Shown here in pieces: positions 26,577 through 35,101 of a stretch of DNA of 52,553 nt (position 1 is the stretch's first letter; every line of letters begins with the position of its first letter). Source of the DNA: CAZUNB01 sp964622235 (lineage in GTDB: Bacteria > Patescibacteriota > Saccharimonadia > Saccharimonadales > JAGPDM01). The notes beneath the pieces are model-generated. The model was not told where the DNA came from. It did no database searches and saw nothing but the letters and a program-made list of their open reading frames with translations. The stretch spans positions 1 to 52,553 of the forward strand of contig CAZUNB010000003.1 of assembly GCA_964622235.1 (NCBI GenBank), written 5' to 3'. A program made the translations under genes and the position numbers.

Positions 26577-28160
26577 ATGGCAATGGATGCACGAGAACAA
26601 GAAGAATTGATGACGAGTCAGCGCTCGGAAATGCTCGGCTCTGAGTATGCCGATGCACGAACATTTGATGTTGGTGAGATTCCGCGCAACATTCTTAGCT
26701 TTGAACAGATGCGTGCCTATAAAATCATTCCTGTCAAAGTTGATGGTCCTCGTATGTTCTTCGCCCACACTATCGAAACTCAAAAATCCACAATAGAAAA
26801 AGTCACGGAGAATATTAAAGATCACATGGTGCAGTTCCTTGTGATTAGTCGCTCAGGATTTAATGAGGTTATGGAGCGGGTTGATCCACCAACAATAAAG
26901 CCCGACCCGAATGTTGTAGTGATCGACAGCGGTGAGAGTGCTAGTTATGATGAAGTTAGTCGTACACTTTCCGAACAACAACCTCGTCGAATTTTTAATT
27001 TTTTAATCAAGCAAGCTTACATGCTAGGTTCTAGTGATATACATATTGAACCGCAAAAATATAATGTGCGAATTCGCTTCCGAATCGATGGGACGCTTCA
27101 CCCTATCGCCGAGATGGACCACGAACAGTATCGACACGCAATGGCAGACGTTGCAGCTAAGTCAGGTATTAGCAATAATGCACGTTCTCCACAGTCTGGT
27201 CGAGCTAATCAAGATTTTCAAGATGAAAATGGTGATATAAAATCAATCAACTTACGGGTTGAAACTATACCAACGATTTATGGTCAAGACGTAGTTGTTC
27301 GTATTTTTAATTTGGATTTGAGCCTACTTAATCTCGATAGTCTCGGTTTCACGGACAAAGAGCATGAAATTGTCGATGATATTGTCGATCACCCGCATGG
27401 ACTTGTGATGGTTGTTGGCCCGACTGGTTCTGGTAAGAGCACCACACTATTTTCAATTATCAATAAGCTTAATAGCCCAACTCGTAAAATCATTACTCTC
27501 GAAGATCCAGTCGAATATGAAATTTCTGGTATTACTCAAGTGCCCGTTTATACCGATGACAACGATAGCTTCGCAGATAAACTCCGTGCAGTCATGCGAG
27601 AAGACCCAGATGTGATTATGGTCGGTGAGATCCGCGACCTAGATACGGCCAAAGCGGCGCTTCAGGCTGCACTGACTGGACACTTAGTACTATCAACCTT
27701 TCATGCAACTGATGCCAGCACCGCGATTAGCCGCTTGATGGACATGATAGGTCATAATCCCCTGCTTGCTTCGGCTATTCGTTTGATTATGGCTCAGCGA
27801 CTGGTTCGTAAGATAGCGCCTGAGAATGTAGAAGACTATGAACCGAGCATGAAAATTAAAGAAATGGTGACAGCTGAGATTTCGGCACTAAAAGACCCGT
27901 TATATAATCCAAAGAACATGAAGTATGTTCGGCCAAAAAAAGATATTAAAATTCCTTATAGTGGACGAATGATGCTCCTTGAACAATTACAGATGACAGA
28001 TGAACTTGAACATTTACTTGGTGGACCAACCGCCGAGGTAACCAGTCAAGCTATTAAAAAGCTAGCAGTTTCACAAGGCATGCAGACCATGTTGCAAGAT
28101 GGTATTAAAAAAGCTTATGATGGCGAGACTACATTAGAGGAAATATTCCGCGTCATTTAG
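26577..28160 (+). CDS. pilB: Type IV pilus assembly ATPase (PilB/GspE family), without zinc knuckle
   Basis: 527 aa. The N-terminal domain is followed by the RecA-like core: GSSDIHIEP (near 152), Walker A VVGPTGSGKST (near 279-289), an Asp box ITLEDPVEYEISG, Walker B VIMVGEIRDLDTA (near 343) and the His box TGHLVLSTFHATDA. It should drive pilus extension at the inner membrane. In typical PilB/GspE a four-Cys zinc site follows; here that region reads NMKYVRPKKDIKIPYSGR and the entire protein has no cysteine. No other pilus genes are in the window. Confidence 0.9.
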   Translation: MAMDAREQEELMTSQRSEMLGSEYADARTFDVGEIPRNILSFEQMRAYKIIPVKVDGPRMFFAHTIETQKSTIEKVTENIKDHMVQFLVISRSGFNEVMERVDPPTIKPDPNVVVIDSGESASYDEVSRTLSEQQPRRIFNFLIKQAYMLGSSDIHIEPQKYNVRIRFRIDGTLHPIAEMDHEQYRHAMADVAAKSGISNNARSPQSGRANQDFQDENGDIKSINLRVETIPTIYGQDVVVRIFNLDLSLLNLDSLGFTDKEHEIVDDIVDHPHGLVMVVGPTGSGKSTTLFSIINKLNSPTRKIITLEDPVEYEISGITQVPVYTDDNDSFADKLRAVMREDPDVIMVGEIRDLDTAKAALQAALTGHLVLSTFHATDASTAISRLMDMIGHNPLLASAIRLIMAQRLVRKIAPENVEDYEPSMKIKEMVTAEISALKDPLYNPKNMKYVRPKKDIKIPYSGRMMLLEQLQMTDELEHLLGGPTAEVTSQAIKKLAVSQGMQTMLQDGIKKAYDGETTLEEIFRVI

Positions 28161-28210
28161 CAGCAACAGTTTATTTGTGTTCGAAAATGTGGCACAATGA
28201 AGTGCAGCCT

Positions 28211-28284
28211 TCCGAGATCGTCTAATGGTAGGACACCAGGTTCTGGTCCTGGCAATTTAGGTTCGAATCCTAGTCTCGGAGCCA
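28211..28284 (+). tRNA. tRNA-Gln (anticodon CTG)
   Basis: Acceptor stem TCCGAGA (28211-28217) pairs with TCTCGGA (28274-28280), discriminator G and an encoded CCA follow (28281-28284). The anticodon arm is CCAGG-TTCTGGT-CCTGG, so the anticodon is CTG. The T-loop TTCGAAT is canonical. G73 and the weak first pairs suit glutamine. Confidence 0.95.
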
Positions 28285-28520
28285 GACCAAGCAGAGAAAA
28301 GTGCAGACCTAGTTCCTAGACCTGAATTAACTTCTCTCTTTGGTCTTTCAAGAAAGAATTGTGCCGATAACAAAGTACAAATGTTGGAACCATAAGAAAT
28401 GGTGCTTCTTTCATTTCACCTCTGTAACTTAGTTCCAACCCAGCCTCTCCCGTCCCGTAGGAGCAAGCAGTCGAAAAGCTGACCTGTTCCCTAGACCTGT
28501 TCCTGTTTTGGGCTAAAAAA
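28285..28520 (+). ncRNA. Structured non-coding region behind tRNA-Gln
   Basis: No convincing frame is seen. Three nested or serial stems can be drawn. AGACCAA (28284-28290) pairs with TTGGTCT (28340-28346), with a further AGAGAA/TTCTCT pairing inside. GTTGGAAC (28383-28390) pairs with GTTCCAAC (28432-28439), enclosing GAAATG/CATTTC. A 19-base sequence, GACCTAGTTCCTAGACCTG at 28306-28324, recurs with small changes at 28481-28499. It may be an RNA, or the debris of an insertion behind the tRNA. Confidence 0.35.
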
Positions 28521-28554
28521 TAGACACACCATACAACTCGTCAATTAGAGAGAC

Positions 28555-29527
28555 CTAATATAGCTTTTTAAGTACTCTGCAGATAGATAAATTAAGCCAA
28601 AGATCTTGGTCGTGATAACGATCATGGTTCTTATGTAGTTCAAATAACCCACTTGGTTTTTGTTTTTCAACGAGCCAATCAATTACACGGTTTATTTCTG
28701 GATCGTCTTTAGTAAACCCTAGCTTTGATAGCACATATAGAGAAGAAATAAGATCTGTATTCCAAAAAGGGTACGAGAAAGTTCGCCATGCTGTAGCCCT
28801 ATTTAAATCTGCGTACACATCTCTTTGAAAAAATCGTGTGCTGNNNNNNNNNNCTGAGTAGTTTCCCAGCTTTTTTTGCTTCTGCAGATCGTGAATAGAC
28901 AGGATGTGCCGCAAAGGCACGTAATACGATGCCAGTTATTAAATGAGAGAAAGGCGTTGATTTGTCAGGCTCTATCGTGTCTGAGTTTAATATGACTTTG
29001 AGATTATGCCCTTTGGTTCGTAGTGGCAGCGCCCAGCCTCCATCATCTTGACGCATATCAAGTAGCCAATCAAAGACTTTTTGTATACGGTTGTCGTCAC
29101 TATACCCCGCTAATATGAGTAGTTCTACTATAGCTGCGGTATAATTCGGAGAGTATTGAGCAGCATATATCCCTCTAAAATCACCAACATTTGATTGCTT
29201 TAAAAAGAAGAACTCCGCAGCTTTTACAATCGATTGGTGCGATTTATTAAAACCAAACATATTAATTTGAAAACCAAGCTGGCGGTATGTCTCTAACTGC
29301 GTGTAATCTGTAGTATGCCAAGGTGTTTTACCGCGGTATCTCCAGGAACCATCCGTCTGCTGTTTATGCAATAATTGTTGCGGTATTTTTAAATCCCAAA
29401 GGGTTTCAATAGATTCTACAGGTACTTCTAGCAAATCTCTATTGGTAAAATAGATAATTTGCTTGTTGTCTGACGATAGCAATGATTTAGTGGGTTCGAA
29501 TTTTAGCCTTTTTTGCCAGGTGGTCAT
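28555..29527 (-). pseudogene. Alpha/alpha-toroid (prenyltransferase/squalene-oxidase repeat) protein, broken by an assembly gap
   Basis: Two minus-strand frames make one protein of about 320 aa interrupted by ten Ns; the frame changes across the gap, so the true gap is not ten bases. The N-terminal part has repeats of the QxxDGxW type: KQQTDGSWRYRGK, MRQDDGGWALPLR. The C-terminal part adds EKQKPSGLFELHKN. Such repeats build the alpha6-alpha6 toroid of terpene cyclases, prenyltransferases and related proteins; no cyclase DDxD-type catalytic motif is visible. The start is put at 29527 (MTTWQKRLKF), six bases after a TAGTAT -10. Whether the gene is broken in the organism cannot be told. Confidence 0.6.
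28844..28853. other. Assembly gap (10 N)
   Basis: Ten Ns, the only ambiguous bases in the window. The length is a placeholder, since reading frames on the two sides do not agree. Confidence 0.99.
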
Positions 29528-29614
29528 GAACATATACTACACCCAACCGTTCGTTAATTGGTTAATAATTTTGAAATTTAACAGATGTAAACTAAGGTGA
29601 AGTGAGCCTATAAA

Positions 29615-29658
29615 TCCGGCGGTAGAAACGTTTGGTACGAATCTAGTCGCCGGAGCCA
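29615..29658 (+). other. tRNA-like minihelix or tRNA remnant with CCA
   Basis: TCCGGCG (29615-29621) pairs perfectly with CGCCGGA (29648-29654), followed by G and CCA. Just inside lies a T-loop-like TACGAAT and CTAGT, but only 26 bases separate the two acceptor strands, so D arm and anticodon arm are missing. It is followed at once by a terminator. The 3' part, GAATCTAGTCGCCGGAGCCA, resembles the 3' end of the tRNA-Gln at 28211. Confidence 0.45.
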
Positions 29659-29660
29659 TT

Positions 29661-29690
29661 AAAAAGTTATAGCAGATGCTATGGTTTTTT
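29661..29690 (+). terminator. Terminator after the tRNA-like element
   Basis: A 13-pair stem, AAAAAGTTATAGC (29661-29673) with GCTATGGTTTTTT (29678-29690), three of the pairs G-U, around the loop AGAT, ending in a T-run. Confidence 0.6.
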
Positions 29691-29737
29691 AATTTCTTCA
29701 TGTCGAAAATAAAACTTTCACGGCTTTGCCTGAGTAG

Positions 29738-29817
29738 TTTCAGATAATTGTCAAATCTGAAAGATTTTGCATTTTCTAGTGAGATGTTTAACTATGACGA
29801 AGTCATAATTTAACATC
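29738..29817. repeat. Two hairpins in the 29534-29930 gap
   Basis: TTTCAGAT (29738-29745) pairs with ATCTGAAA (29755-29762). A larger hairpin is formed by 29783-29798 and 29802-29817 (14 of 16 pairs, loop GAA). The gap of 397 bases has no gene that I can see; it holds the tRNA-like element, these hairpins and two terminators. Confidence 0.45.
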
Positions 29818-29845
29818 GAGCATTCATCCTAGTCTCGAACTATAT

Positions 29846-29873
29846 AAAAAACCTAGCTTTGTTTAGGTTTTTT
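29846..29873. terminator. Bidirectional terminator
   Basis: AAAAAACCTA (29846-29855) pairs perfectly with TAGGTTTTTT (29864-29873), loop of eight. It has T-runs on both strands and serves the upstream tRNA region and the minus-strand gene ending at 29931. Confidence 0.75.
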
Positions 29874-29930
29874 ATTATAATAATTTGCACAAGCTGGATT
29901 TCTAGTTTTGCAGTTAAGCAGCAGATAGAA

Positions 29931-30263
29931 CTATAGCCAATGTGCTCCGTAGATAATTCCACCGACTATGACAGCGGTTTGAACAATAAAGAATAAACTT
30001 TGGTACATTAAGATAAGCTTGTCTTTATGAACAATCGCATACCAAATCCAAATCAGCGTCATCACCTGATACCCTGCCCAAGAAAATAACGAGATACCCG
30101 CAGCAGTTTGGTCACGAAAAATTACGACAACTTGAGGGACGGTAACAATTGGCTCAACTATAGCCGCAGCATAAGTTAGCCTATCGACTAAAAGTGGTTT
30201 AATTTTTTTGGTGGATACTAGAACATGACGCCGTTTGTCTAGGTGCTTATTTTTTTTATTCAT
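29931..30263 (-). CDS. PQ-loop (SemiSWEET-like) membrane protein
   Basis: About 110 aa with three hydrophobic segments, the size of a single PQ-loop unit. VEPIVTVPQVVVIFRDQTAA contains the PQ motif, followed by GISLFSWAGYQVMTLIWIWY and the third segment IVQTAVIVGGIIYG. Such units pair to make small sugar or metabolite carriers. The start MNKKNKHLDKRRH at 30263 is preferred over the frame's first codon at 30284; neither has a ribosome site. The basic N-terminal tail should be inside the cell. Confidence 0.75.
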   Translation of the reverse strand: MNKKNKHLDKRRHVLVSTKKIKPLLVDRLTYAAAIVEPIVTVPQVVVIFRDQTAAGISLFSWAGYQVMTLIWIWYAIVHKDKLILMYQSLFFIVQTAVIVGGIIYGAHWL

Positions 30264-30341
30264 AGCATAAGCATATAGTATCAACTTGCAAAAAAATAGA
30301 TTGTGATTAGTTTATTTTTGTTTTTTCATTAATTCAGAAAA

Positions 30342-31448
30342 CTAGATAAACAGTACGTATAAACCAAGTGAAACTAATATAAATCCGGCTATTAGATGCA
30401 AAAGACGTAAATTATTTTTTCGTGTTTTTTCTAGTTTTTCAACATTAAGGCCATTATAGGCTGCAATAGTTATCAATATCATAGGCGAAACAAAAATTAA
30501 GTTGTAAAGTATGAGATATCCAATTGCCTGTGCGTCAAGTGGATTCTGCGCAAGCAAGCCGAGAACAACAATGTACGGTCCACTGGTGCAAGGTAGCAAA
30601 AACAAACTCACTATAAGTCCGACGAAGAAGACGCCAATAGGATTTGTAGTTTTCTGGATAAGACCTATCATCGCTGGACGCCATTTTCTAGGAACTTCAA
30701 TAAGTGTAATTTTCCCGTACCAAAAATAGTCTTTTAAATTAAGGACACCGAGTATTAATGCCAAAATACCAACAATATTAGTAATTAAATCCGAAATCCC
30801 AGCTGCAGATATAGCGCCGTATAATCCTAAACCCATCAATACATAAGAAATAAAAATTGCCAAACTAAAACTAAAACCACTTAACAAGGCAGTTTTTTTA
30901 TTACGCTTCAGTAAGATGGTTGTAAGTAAAATTATCAATACGGCAAATGCACACGGATTAATGGCGTCGACTAGACTGGCGCTAACTAGAACCCAAATTG
31001 TTAGTTTTTCTTTTGAATATGGAGTAGTATTTCTCGTGACGTCATCACCTACTTTTGTATCAGTGGTGTTTAGGTACTTATCAGCATCCTTTTTGAAATT
31101 ATCAATTATTGATTTGTCCCCTACTAGTACTGTATCTCCGATGACAACAGCAGGTACGCCTCGTTGATCGAGGGGTACCGCTAGTCTATCCATCATTTCA
31201 TTGAAAAAGGTTGCATTATTACCGTTGTTGTATATTTCTCGATTATCAATAGGATATTTTTTTTCGATGTCTCTCGAATCCATCCAGGAGTCGACCTCAG
31301 CGCAGTGAGGGCATCCTTCGCCGTGGAAATAAGTAATAACTTTTTCATCGTTTATGGCGCTAACATATGATTTGGATGTCAAGGAATAATTTATGGCTGC
31401 AACCAAAACAAGAAAAACCACGCCCAATAGCATTGCTAGTTTTTTCAT
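30342..31448 (-). CDS. Thioredoxin-like domain fused to CcdA/DsbD-type membrane domain
   Basis: 368 aa. A signal anchor (residues 4-22) leads to a glutaredoxin-like domain with YFHGEGCPHCAEVD (CPHC near 45-48) and the cis-Pro loop GVPAVVIGD. From about 130 on come six hydrophobic segments of the CcdA/DsbD type: SASLVDAINPCAFAVLIILL with one conserved Cys, and LIVSLFLLPCTSGPYIVVLG with the second. The pair of membrane cysteines passes electrons from cytoplasmic thioredoxin to the outer domain. The design suggests outside disulfide reduction in one chain. Confidence 0.85.
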   Translation of the reverse strand: MKKLAMLLGVVFLVLVAAINYSLTSKSYVSAINDEKVITYFHGEGCPHCAEVDSWMDSRDIEKKYPIDNREIYNNGNNATFFNEMMDRLAVPLDQRGVPAVVIGDTVLVGDKSIIDNFKKDADKYLNTTDTKVGDDVTRNTTPYSKEKLTIWVLVSASLVDAINPCAFAVLIILLTTILLKRNKKTALLSGFSFSLAIFISYVLMGLGLYGAISAAGISDLITNIVGILALILGVLNLKDYFWYGKITLIEVPRKWRPAMIGLIQKTTNPIGVFFVGLIVSLFLLPCTSGPYIVVLGLLAQNPLDAQAIGYLILYNLIFVSPMILITIAAYNGLNVEKLEKTRKNNLRLLHLIAGFILVSLGLYVLFI

Positions 31449-31614
31449 AGATAGTCCATTTTTATGGTGTGATTATTAATGGAATGACTCCTAAATATAT
31501 TGATATATGTATCTGGTGTTACTGCATGATAATACCATAACTACAATCATCGAGCCGCTCAATTTTCGCCCGTCACGCAACAGAACTCTTCACTTCTAAG
31601 ATTATTTATAGGTG

Positions 31615-31620
31615 TATAAT
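31615..31620 (+). promoter_or_regulatory. -10 element of the gene at 31655
   Basis: TATAAT at 31615-31620, with no convincing -35 upstream. It gives a leader of about 28 bases carrying the ribosome site GGAGG. Confidence 0.45.
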
Positions 31621-31654
31621 CAATATGTAGATAATCCCTAAAGATGGAGGATAT

Positions 31655-31825
31655 ATGGCTAAAAATGGACCAAAAGGACATGGAAGAATTGGGCGCATAA
31701 AACAACGCTCCCAAGTATTAAATCCTAAGACTAAAAGGTACACTGAGCGTGATGCTAAAACAGGCAGATTCATAAACGTCAAAGCTGATCGAGCACCATT
31801 TAAGGGTGTAAGAGTAGAAAAGTAA
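31655..31825 (+). CDS. Small conserved basic protein (56 aa)
   Basis: This gene is short but well supported. GGAGG lies four bases before the ATG at 31655, a -10 stands upstream, and the product is strongly patterned: MAKNGPKGHGRIGRIKQRSQ, then NPKTKRYTERDAKTGRF, ending PFKGVRVEK. From memory, small proteins of this layout (NPKTxxxxxRDxxTGRF...PFKGVR) occur in diverse bacteria without known function. It is very basic, so nucleic acid or ribosome binding is a guess. It has no partner gene close by. Confidence 0.8.
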   Translation: MAKNGPKGHGRIGRIKQRSQVLNPKTKRYTERDAKTGRFINVKADRAPFKGVRVEK

Positions 31826-32277
31826 CCGTTTTTTTGTTAAGTTTTAGGCTAATCAATTACAACTTGAACTGTTTAATGAAAACTTTGTGGGAAATATTAG
31901 CGAAGATCCGCAACTAATTCAATAGACCGTATTTGATAGAATACGAATATAAAATGTTTCACCATTCTTCCCTGTCCAGAAATTCTTGGATGCGTTATCC
32001 ATTTTCACGAACCAATCTATTTTTTTCTTAACCGTTATCCAGGCTTAATTACACTATTTTTGAAGAATTCTCGAATTATAGTCTTCAATGGGTTTTCACA
32101 AATTGAATTTTGTTAAGTTGTATATCTCGATTTTTTAAGCATAATTATTATGACACTATAGAGAACGATCATATTATTAATTGATAAAGAATAATATGTA
32201 AAAAAGTGAGGCAACAACACAATCGAAAATGAGAAGCTAAAACAGCGGCTTCCACCACCCAATTTTCTGCAAGAGAC
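31826..32277. other. 452-bp gap without recognised features
   Basis: A/T-rich sequence between the small basic gene and the 3' end of mgtE. I see no frame with a start and ribosome site, no RNA gene and no strong terminator. Several stops occur in all frames. Confidence 0.6.
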
Positions 32278-33546
32278 CTAACTTAAAATAATTGTCGCTA
32301 GGCCTAAAAACGTTAGAAATCCTAGTACGTCTGTTGCTGTTGTAATAAATATAGTAGCCGATGAAGCAGGATCTTTTTTAAGTTTTGCCATCAATAGTGG
32401 TACTAAAGTACCGAAAATAGCAGCAACTACTAGGTTAATTACCATGGATAGCGCCAAAACTATTGCGATCTTCCAGTCATGATCCTTGAGGATAACAACT
32501 AGCGCCACTAAAAAACCATTAATTAGGCCGTTTATAAAGCCTGCACCGACTTCATTCTTGAGCGTGCGCCATGCTGTTTTAAAAGAAATTTGCTTTAAAG
32601 CAATACCTCGTACTAACACCGCCAAAGTTTGCGTTGCGGCATTTCCTCCCATTCCAGCAACAACTGGCATATATACAGCTAAAAGAACATATTTCGAAAT
32701 AGTGCCTTGGAACTGACCAACCGTAAAAGATGCTAAGAAAGCAGTAGCAAGGTTGATAATTAACCATTTATAACGAAATTTAACTTTTTTTCTCGTAGCA
32801 TCAGTAACATTCTCTTCGCTGCTTACACCGGCAAAATCATAGAGTGATTGTCCGCTTTGGCTTTCGATCAATTGCAAGACATCATCAGAATAAATTATTC
32901 CCACTACTTGTTTGTCATCTGTTAGAACTGCTATCTTTCCGTGGGGGTGCGCATGAAAAGTGTCTATTACTGTTTGATGATCTGCGGCATACGAAATCGT
33001 TGGCATACGTTTGACGTATTTTTTTATCATTTCTGTTTTATCTGCGAACCCAAGCTCATGACCTGGTAGATATCCGACTAGAGAATTACCCTCCATCACT
33101 AATATTACGGGTAATCGACCGGTCCGCTTTTCGTGTTGTCTAAATTTCTTAGCAACAGTAGCTACGGAATCTGTCGGTTGTGTCTGGATATAATCTAGAG
33201 TCATCAATCCTGCAGCGGTCTTAGGATCAAATTCAAGCAGTGTCGAAAGCGATGACTTAATTTCATCTGCTAAATTCTCTAAGGCCTTTTCGCGCCTGCC
33301 TTTATGTAGCATCTGCAGCATATCGGTCGCTTCATCTGGGTCAACCATTTCAAGAATCTTTATAAGGTCCGCTTCTGGTATACGGTTAAGAATATCTTTC
33401 TTGACCGTTTTCGTAACTCTTCGTATTAAGTCAGTTCTTTTTACTAGGTCAAGCTCAAGAAATAATGGTATACGCTTATCTTTAAGGAAAAGAATGTCAG
33501 CTAGTGGCAGTGAATTCAACGGGTTGAAAGTTTTTTTTGTATTCAT
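32278..33546 (-). CDS. mgtE: Magnesium transporter MgtE
   Basis: 422 aa in the standard order. An N-terminal superhelical domain (RIPEADLIKILEMVDPDEAT, residues 50-130) comes first. A CBS pair follows: the first is near TLDYIQTQPTDSVATVAKKF, the second near RMPTISYAADHQTVIDTF with GIIYSDDVLQLIE. A long plug helix leads to five membrane segments with the family signature PVVAGMGGNAATQTLAVLVRG. It is a Mg2+ channel gated by intracellular Mg2+ through the N and CBS domains. The promoter is at 33571-33599; the leader is short and has no ribosome site. No M-box type riboswitch is visible. Confidence 0.95.
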   Translation of the reverse strand: MNTKKTFNPLNSLPLADILFLKDKRIPLFLELDLVKRTDLIRRVTKTVKKDILNRIPEADLIKILEMVDPDEATDMLQMLHKGRREKALENLADEIKSSLSTLLEFDPKTAAGLMTLDYIQTQPTDSVATVAKKFRQHEKRTGRLPVILVMEGNSLVGYLPGHELGFADKTEMIKKYVKRMPTISYAADHQTVIDTFHAHPHGKIAVLTDDKQVVGIIYSDDVLQLIESQSGQSLYDFAGVSSEENVTDATRKKVKFRYKWLIINLATAFLASFTVGQFQGTISKYVLLAVYMPVVAGMGGNAATQTLAVLVRGIALKQISFKTAWRTLKNEVGAGFINGLINGFLVALVVILKDHDWKIAIVLALSMVINLVVAAIFGTLVPLLMAKLKKDPASSATIFITTATDVLGFLTFLGLATIILS

Positions 33547-33570
33547 AAAATTTAGTTATACTTATATGAA

Positions 33571-33599
33571 AGTATAGGCTTCGTTGTTTCTACTTGCAA
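33571..33599 (-). promoter_or_regulatory. Promoter of mgtE
   Basis: On the minus strand TTGCAA (33599-33594), 17 bases, TATACT (33576-33571). About 17 bases of leader remain before the ATG. A second -10-like TATAAC lies nearer the ATG. Confidence 0.6.
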
Positions 33600-33745
33600 T
33601 GCGGAAGAAAGAATATCAAATGCTAGTTGGTGTCAGTGTATACATTAAATACACAAAGAGTTTGAAAAACATCGAAGAACTGAGAAATCGATGAATCAAT
33701 TGCTTCGGACATAGATCGATAAAATTACATGTGTATAATAAAAGG

Positions 33746-34963
33746 ATGAATGAAATACTATGTCCACATTGTAAAAAGGCATTCAAGATTGATGAAGCAG
33801 GATTTGCAGATATATTAAAACAAGTTCGCGATGGTCAGTTTGAAAAAGAACTGCACGATCGACTTGAACTTGCAGAAAAAGATAAAACTAGTGCTGTCCA
33901 GCTGGCCGAGGAAAGAACTAAGAGTGAACTTCGAACCGAGTTTGTGAAGCTGCAAAAAGAGCTAGCAGAAATAAAGTTTGCGAAAGATAGCGAGATAATT
34001 AAGCTTGAAGCCAAAGTAAGTGCTTCTGAAACTGAAAAGGAACTAGCCCTAGCCGAAGCTGTTAACAAGTTGGAAAAAGAACGAGACACGCTCGCAAACA
34101 AGCTCGAAAATAAGGACGTTGAAAATAAGCTACTAGAAACATCTCTCAAAAATGAGTTTGAGATTAAACTGAAATCTAAAAATGAAGAAATTGCACTTTA
34201 TAAAGACATGAAAGCCAAGCTTTCGACCAAGATGGTCGGAGAAACACTCGAGCAACACTGTGAAACCGAGTTTAACCGACTCCGAGCCACTGCTTTTCAA
34301 AACGCATATTTTGAAAAAGATAATGATGCAAGTTCTGGCAGCAAAGGCGATTATATTTTTAGAGAGACCGACGAGCAGGGTAACGAAATTATATCGATAA
34401 TGTTTGAGATGAAAAATGAAGGTGATGAAACTGCTAGTAAAAAGAAGAATGAAGAATTCTTAAAAGAACTCGACAAAGACCGCAATCAGAAATCATGTGA
34501 ATACGCTATACTGGTATCGCTACTCGAATCTGATAATGAGCTTTACAATACTGGTATTGTTGACATGTCGCACAGATATGAAAAGACATATGTCATTCGA
34601 CCGCAGTTCTTCATTTCGATGATTACCCTGCTCCGCAATGCAGCGCTAAACTCAATGAAATATAAAACAGAACTGGCTCTAGTCAAAGCTCAGAACACTG
34701 ACGTGACAAACTTTGAAAGCCAATTGGACGATTTCCGTGAATCATTTGGTCGCAACTATCAACTAGCTTCTGATAAATTTAACACTGCAATTGATAGTAT
34801 CGATAAATCAATTATTCAATTACAAAAAACTAAAGAAAACCTTTTACGTTCAGAGGACAACTTACGAATTGCCAACAATAAAGCTACTGAATTGACAGTT
34901 AAAAAGTTAATACGTGGCAACCCGACATTGTCAGCAAAATTCGAAGAGTTAAGTAATACATAA
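33746..34963 (+). CDS. DUF2130 protein with long coiled coil
   Basis: 405 aa from the ATG at 33746 (MNEILCPHCKKAFKID). TATAAT at 33734-33739 is six bases upstream, so the RNA is probably leaderless; the purines AAAAGG lie too close to the ATG to serve as a ribosome site. The N-terminus has one CPHC pair. Residues 35-165 are an unbroken charged coiled coil. The C-terminal half (GETLEQHCETEFNRLR, GSKGDYIFRETDEQGNEI, MFEMKNEGDE, NRNQKSCEYAILVS analogue) is the DUF2130 domain, whose acidic/Lys motifs recall a nuclease fold such as RmuC. Its function is unknown. Confidence 0.85.
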   Translation: MNEILCPHCKKAFKIDEAGFADILKQVRDGQFEKELHDRLELAEKDKTSAVQLAEERTKSELRTEFVKLQKELAEIKFAKDSEIIKLEAKVSASETEKELALAEAVNKLEKERDTLANKLENKDVENKLLETSLKNEFEIKLKSKNEEIALYKDMKAKLSTKMVGETLEQHCETEFNRLRATAFQNAYFEKDNDASSGSKGDYIFRETDEQGNEIISIMFEMKNEGDETASKKKNEEFLKELDKDRNQKSCEYAILVSLLESDNELYNTGIVDMSHRYEKTYVIRPQFFISMITLLRNAALNSMKYKTELALVKAQNTDVTNFESQLDDFRESFGRNYQLASDKFNTAIDSIDKSIIQLQKTKENLLRSEDNLRIANNKATELTVKKLIRGNPTLSAKFEELSNT

Positions 34964-35101
34964 GGTTGTTTCTACTAGCTTAACTTATCTTGTTAAAACA
35001 ATTAGTAATCTTAGGGACTTTCTTAGTTAGAAGTTTAATTAGAATTATTGACTATGCATAAAAATAGTGTTGTCATTATATGATGTTAACAGAATTTTTT
35101 G

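Noticed and set aside
28285..28500. CRISPR array
   Set aside because: Only two imperfect copies of the repeat, 175 bases apart, and no cas genes.
28285..28520. SRP RNA, RNase P RNA or tmRNA
   Set aside because: The conserved cores of these RNAs are not found on either strand.
33547..33745. M-box or ykoK magnesium riboswitch ahead of mgtE
   Set aside because: The promoter at 33571-33599 leaves only about 17 bases of leader, too short for such an element.
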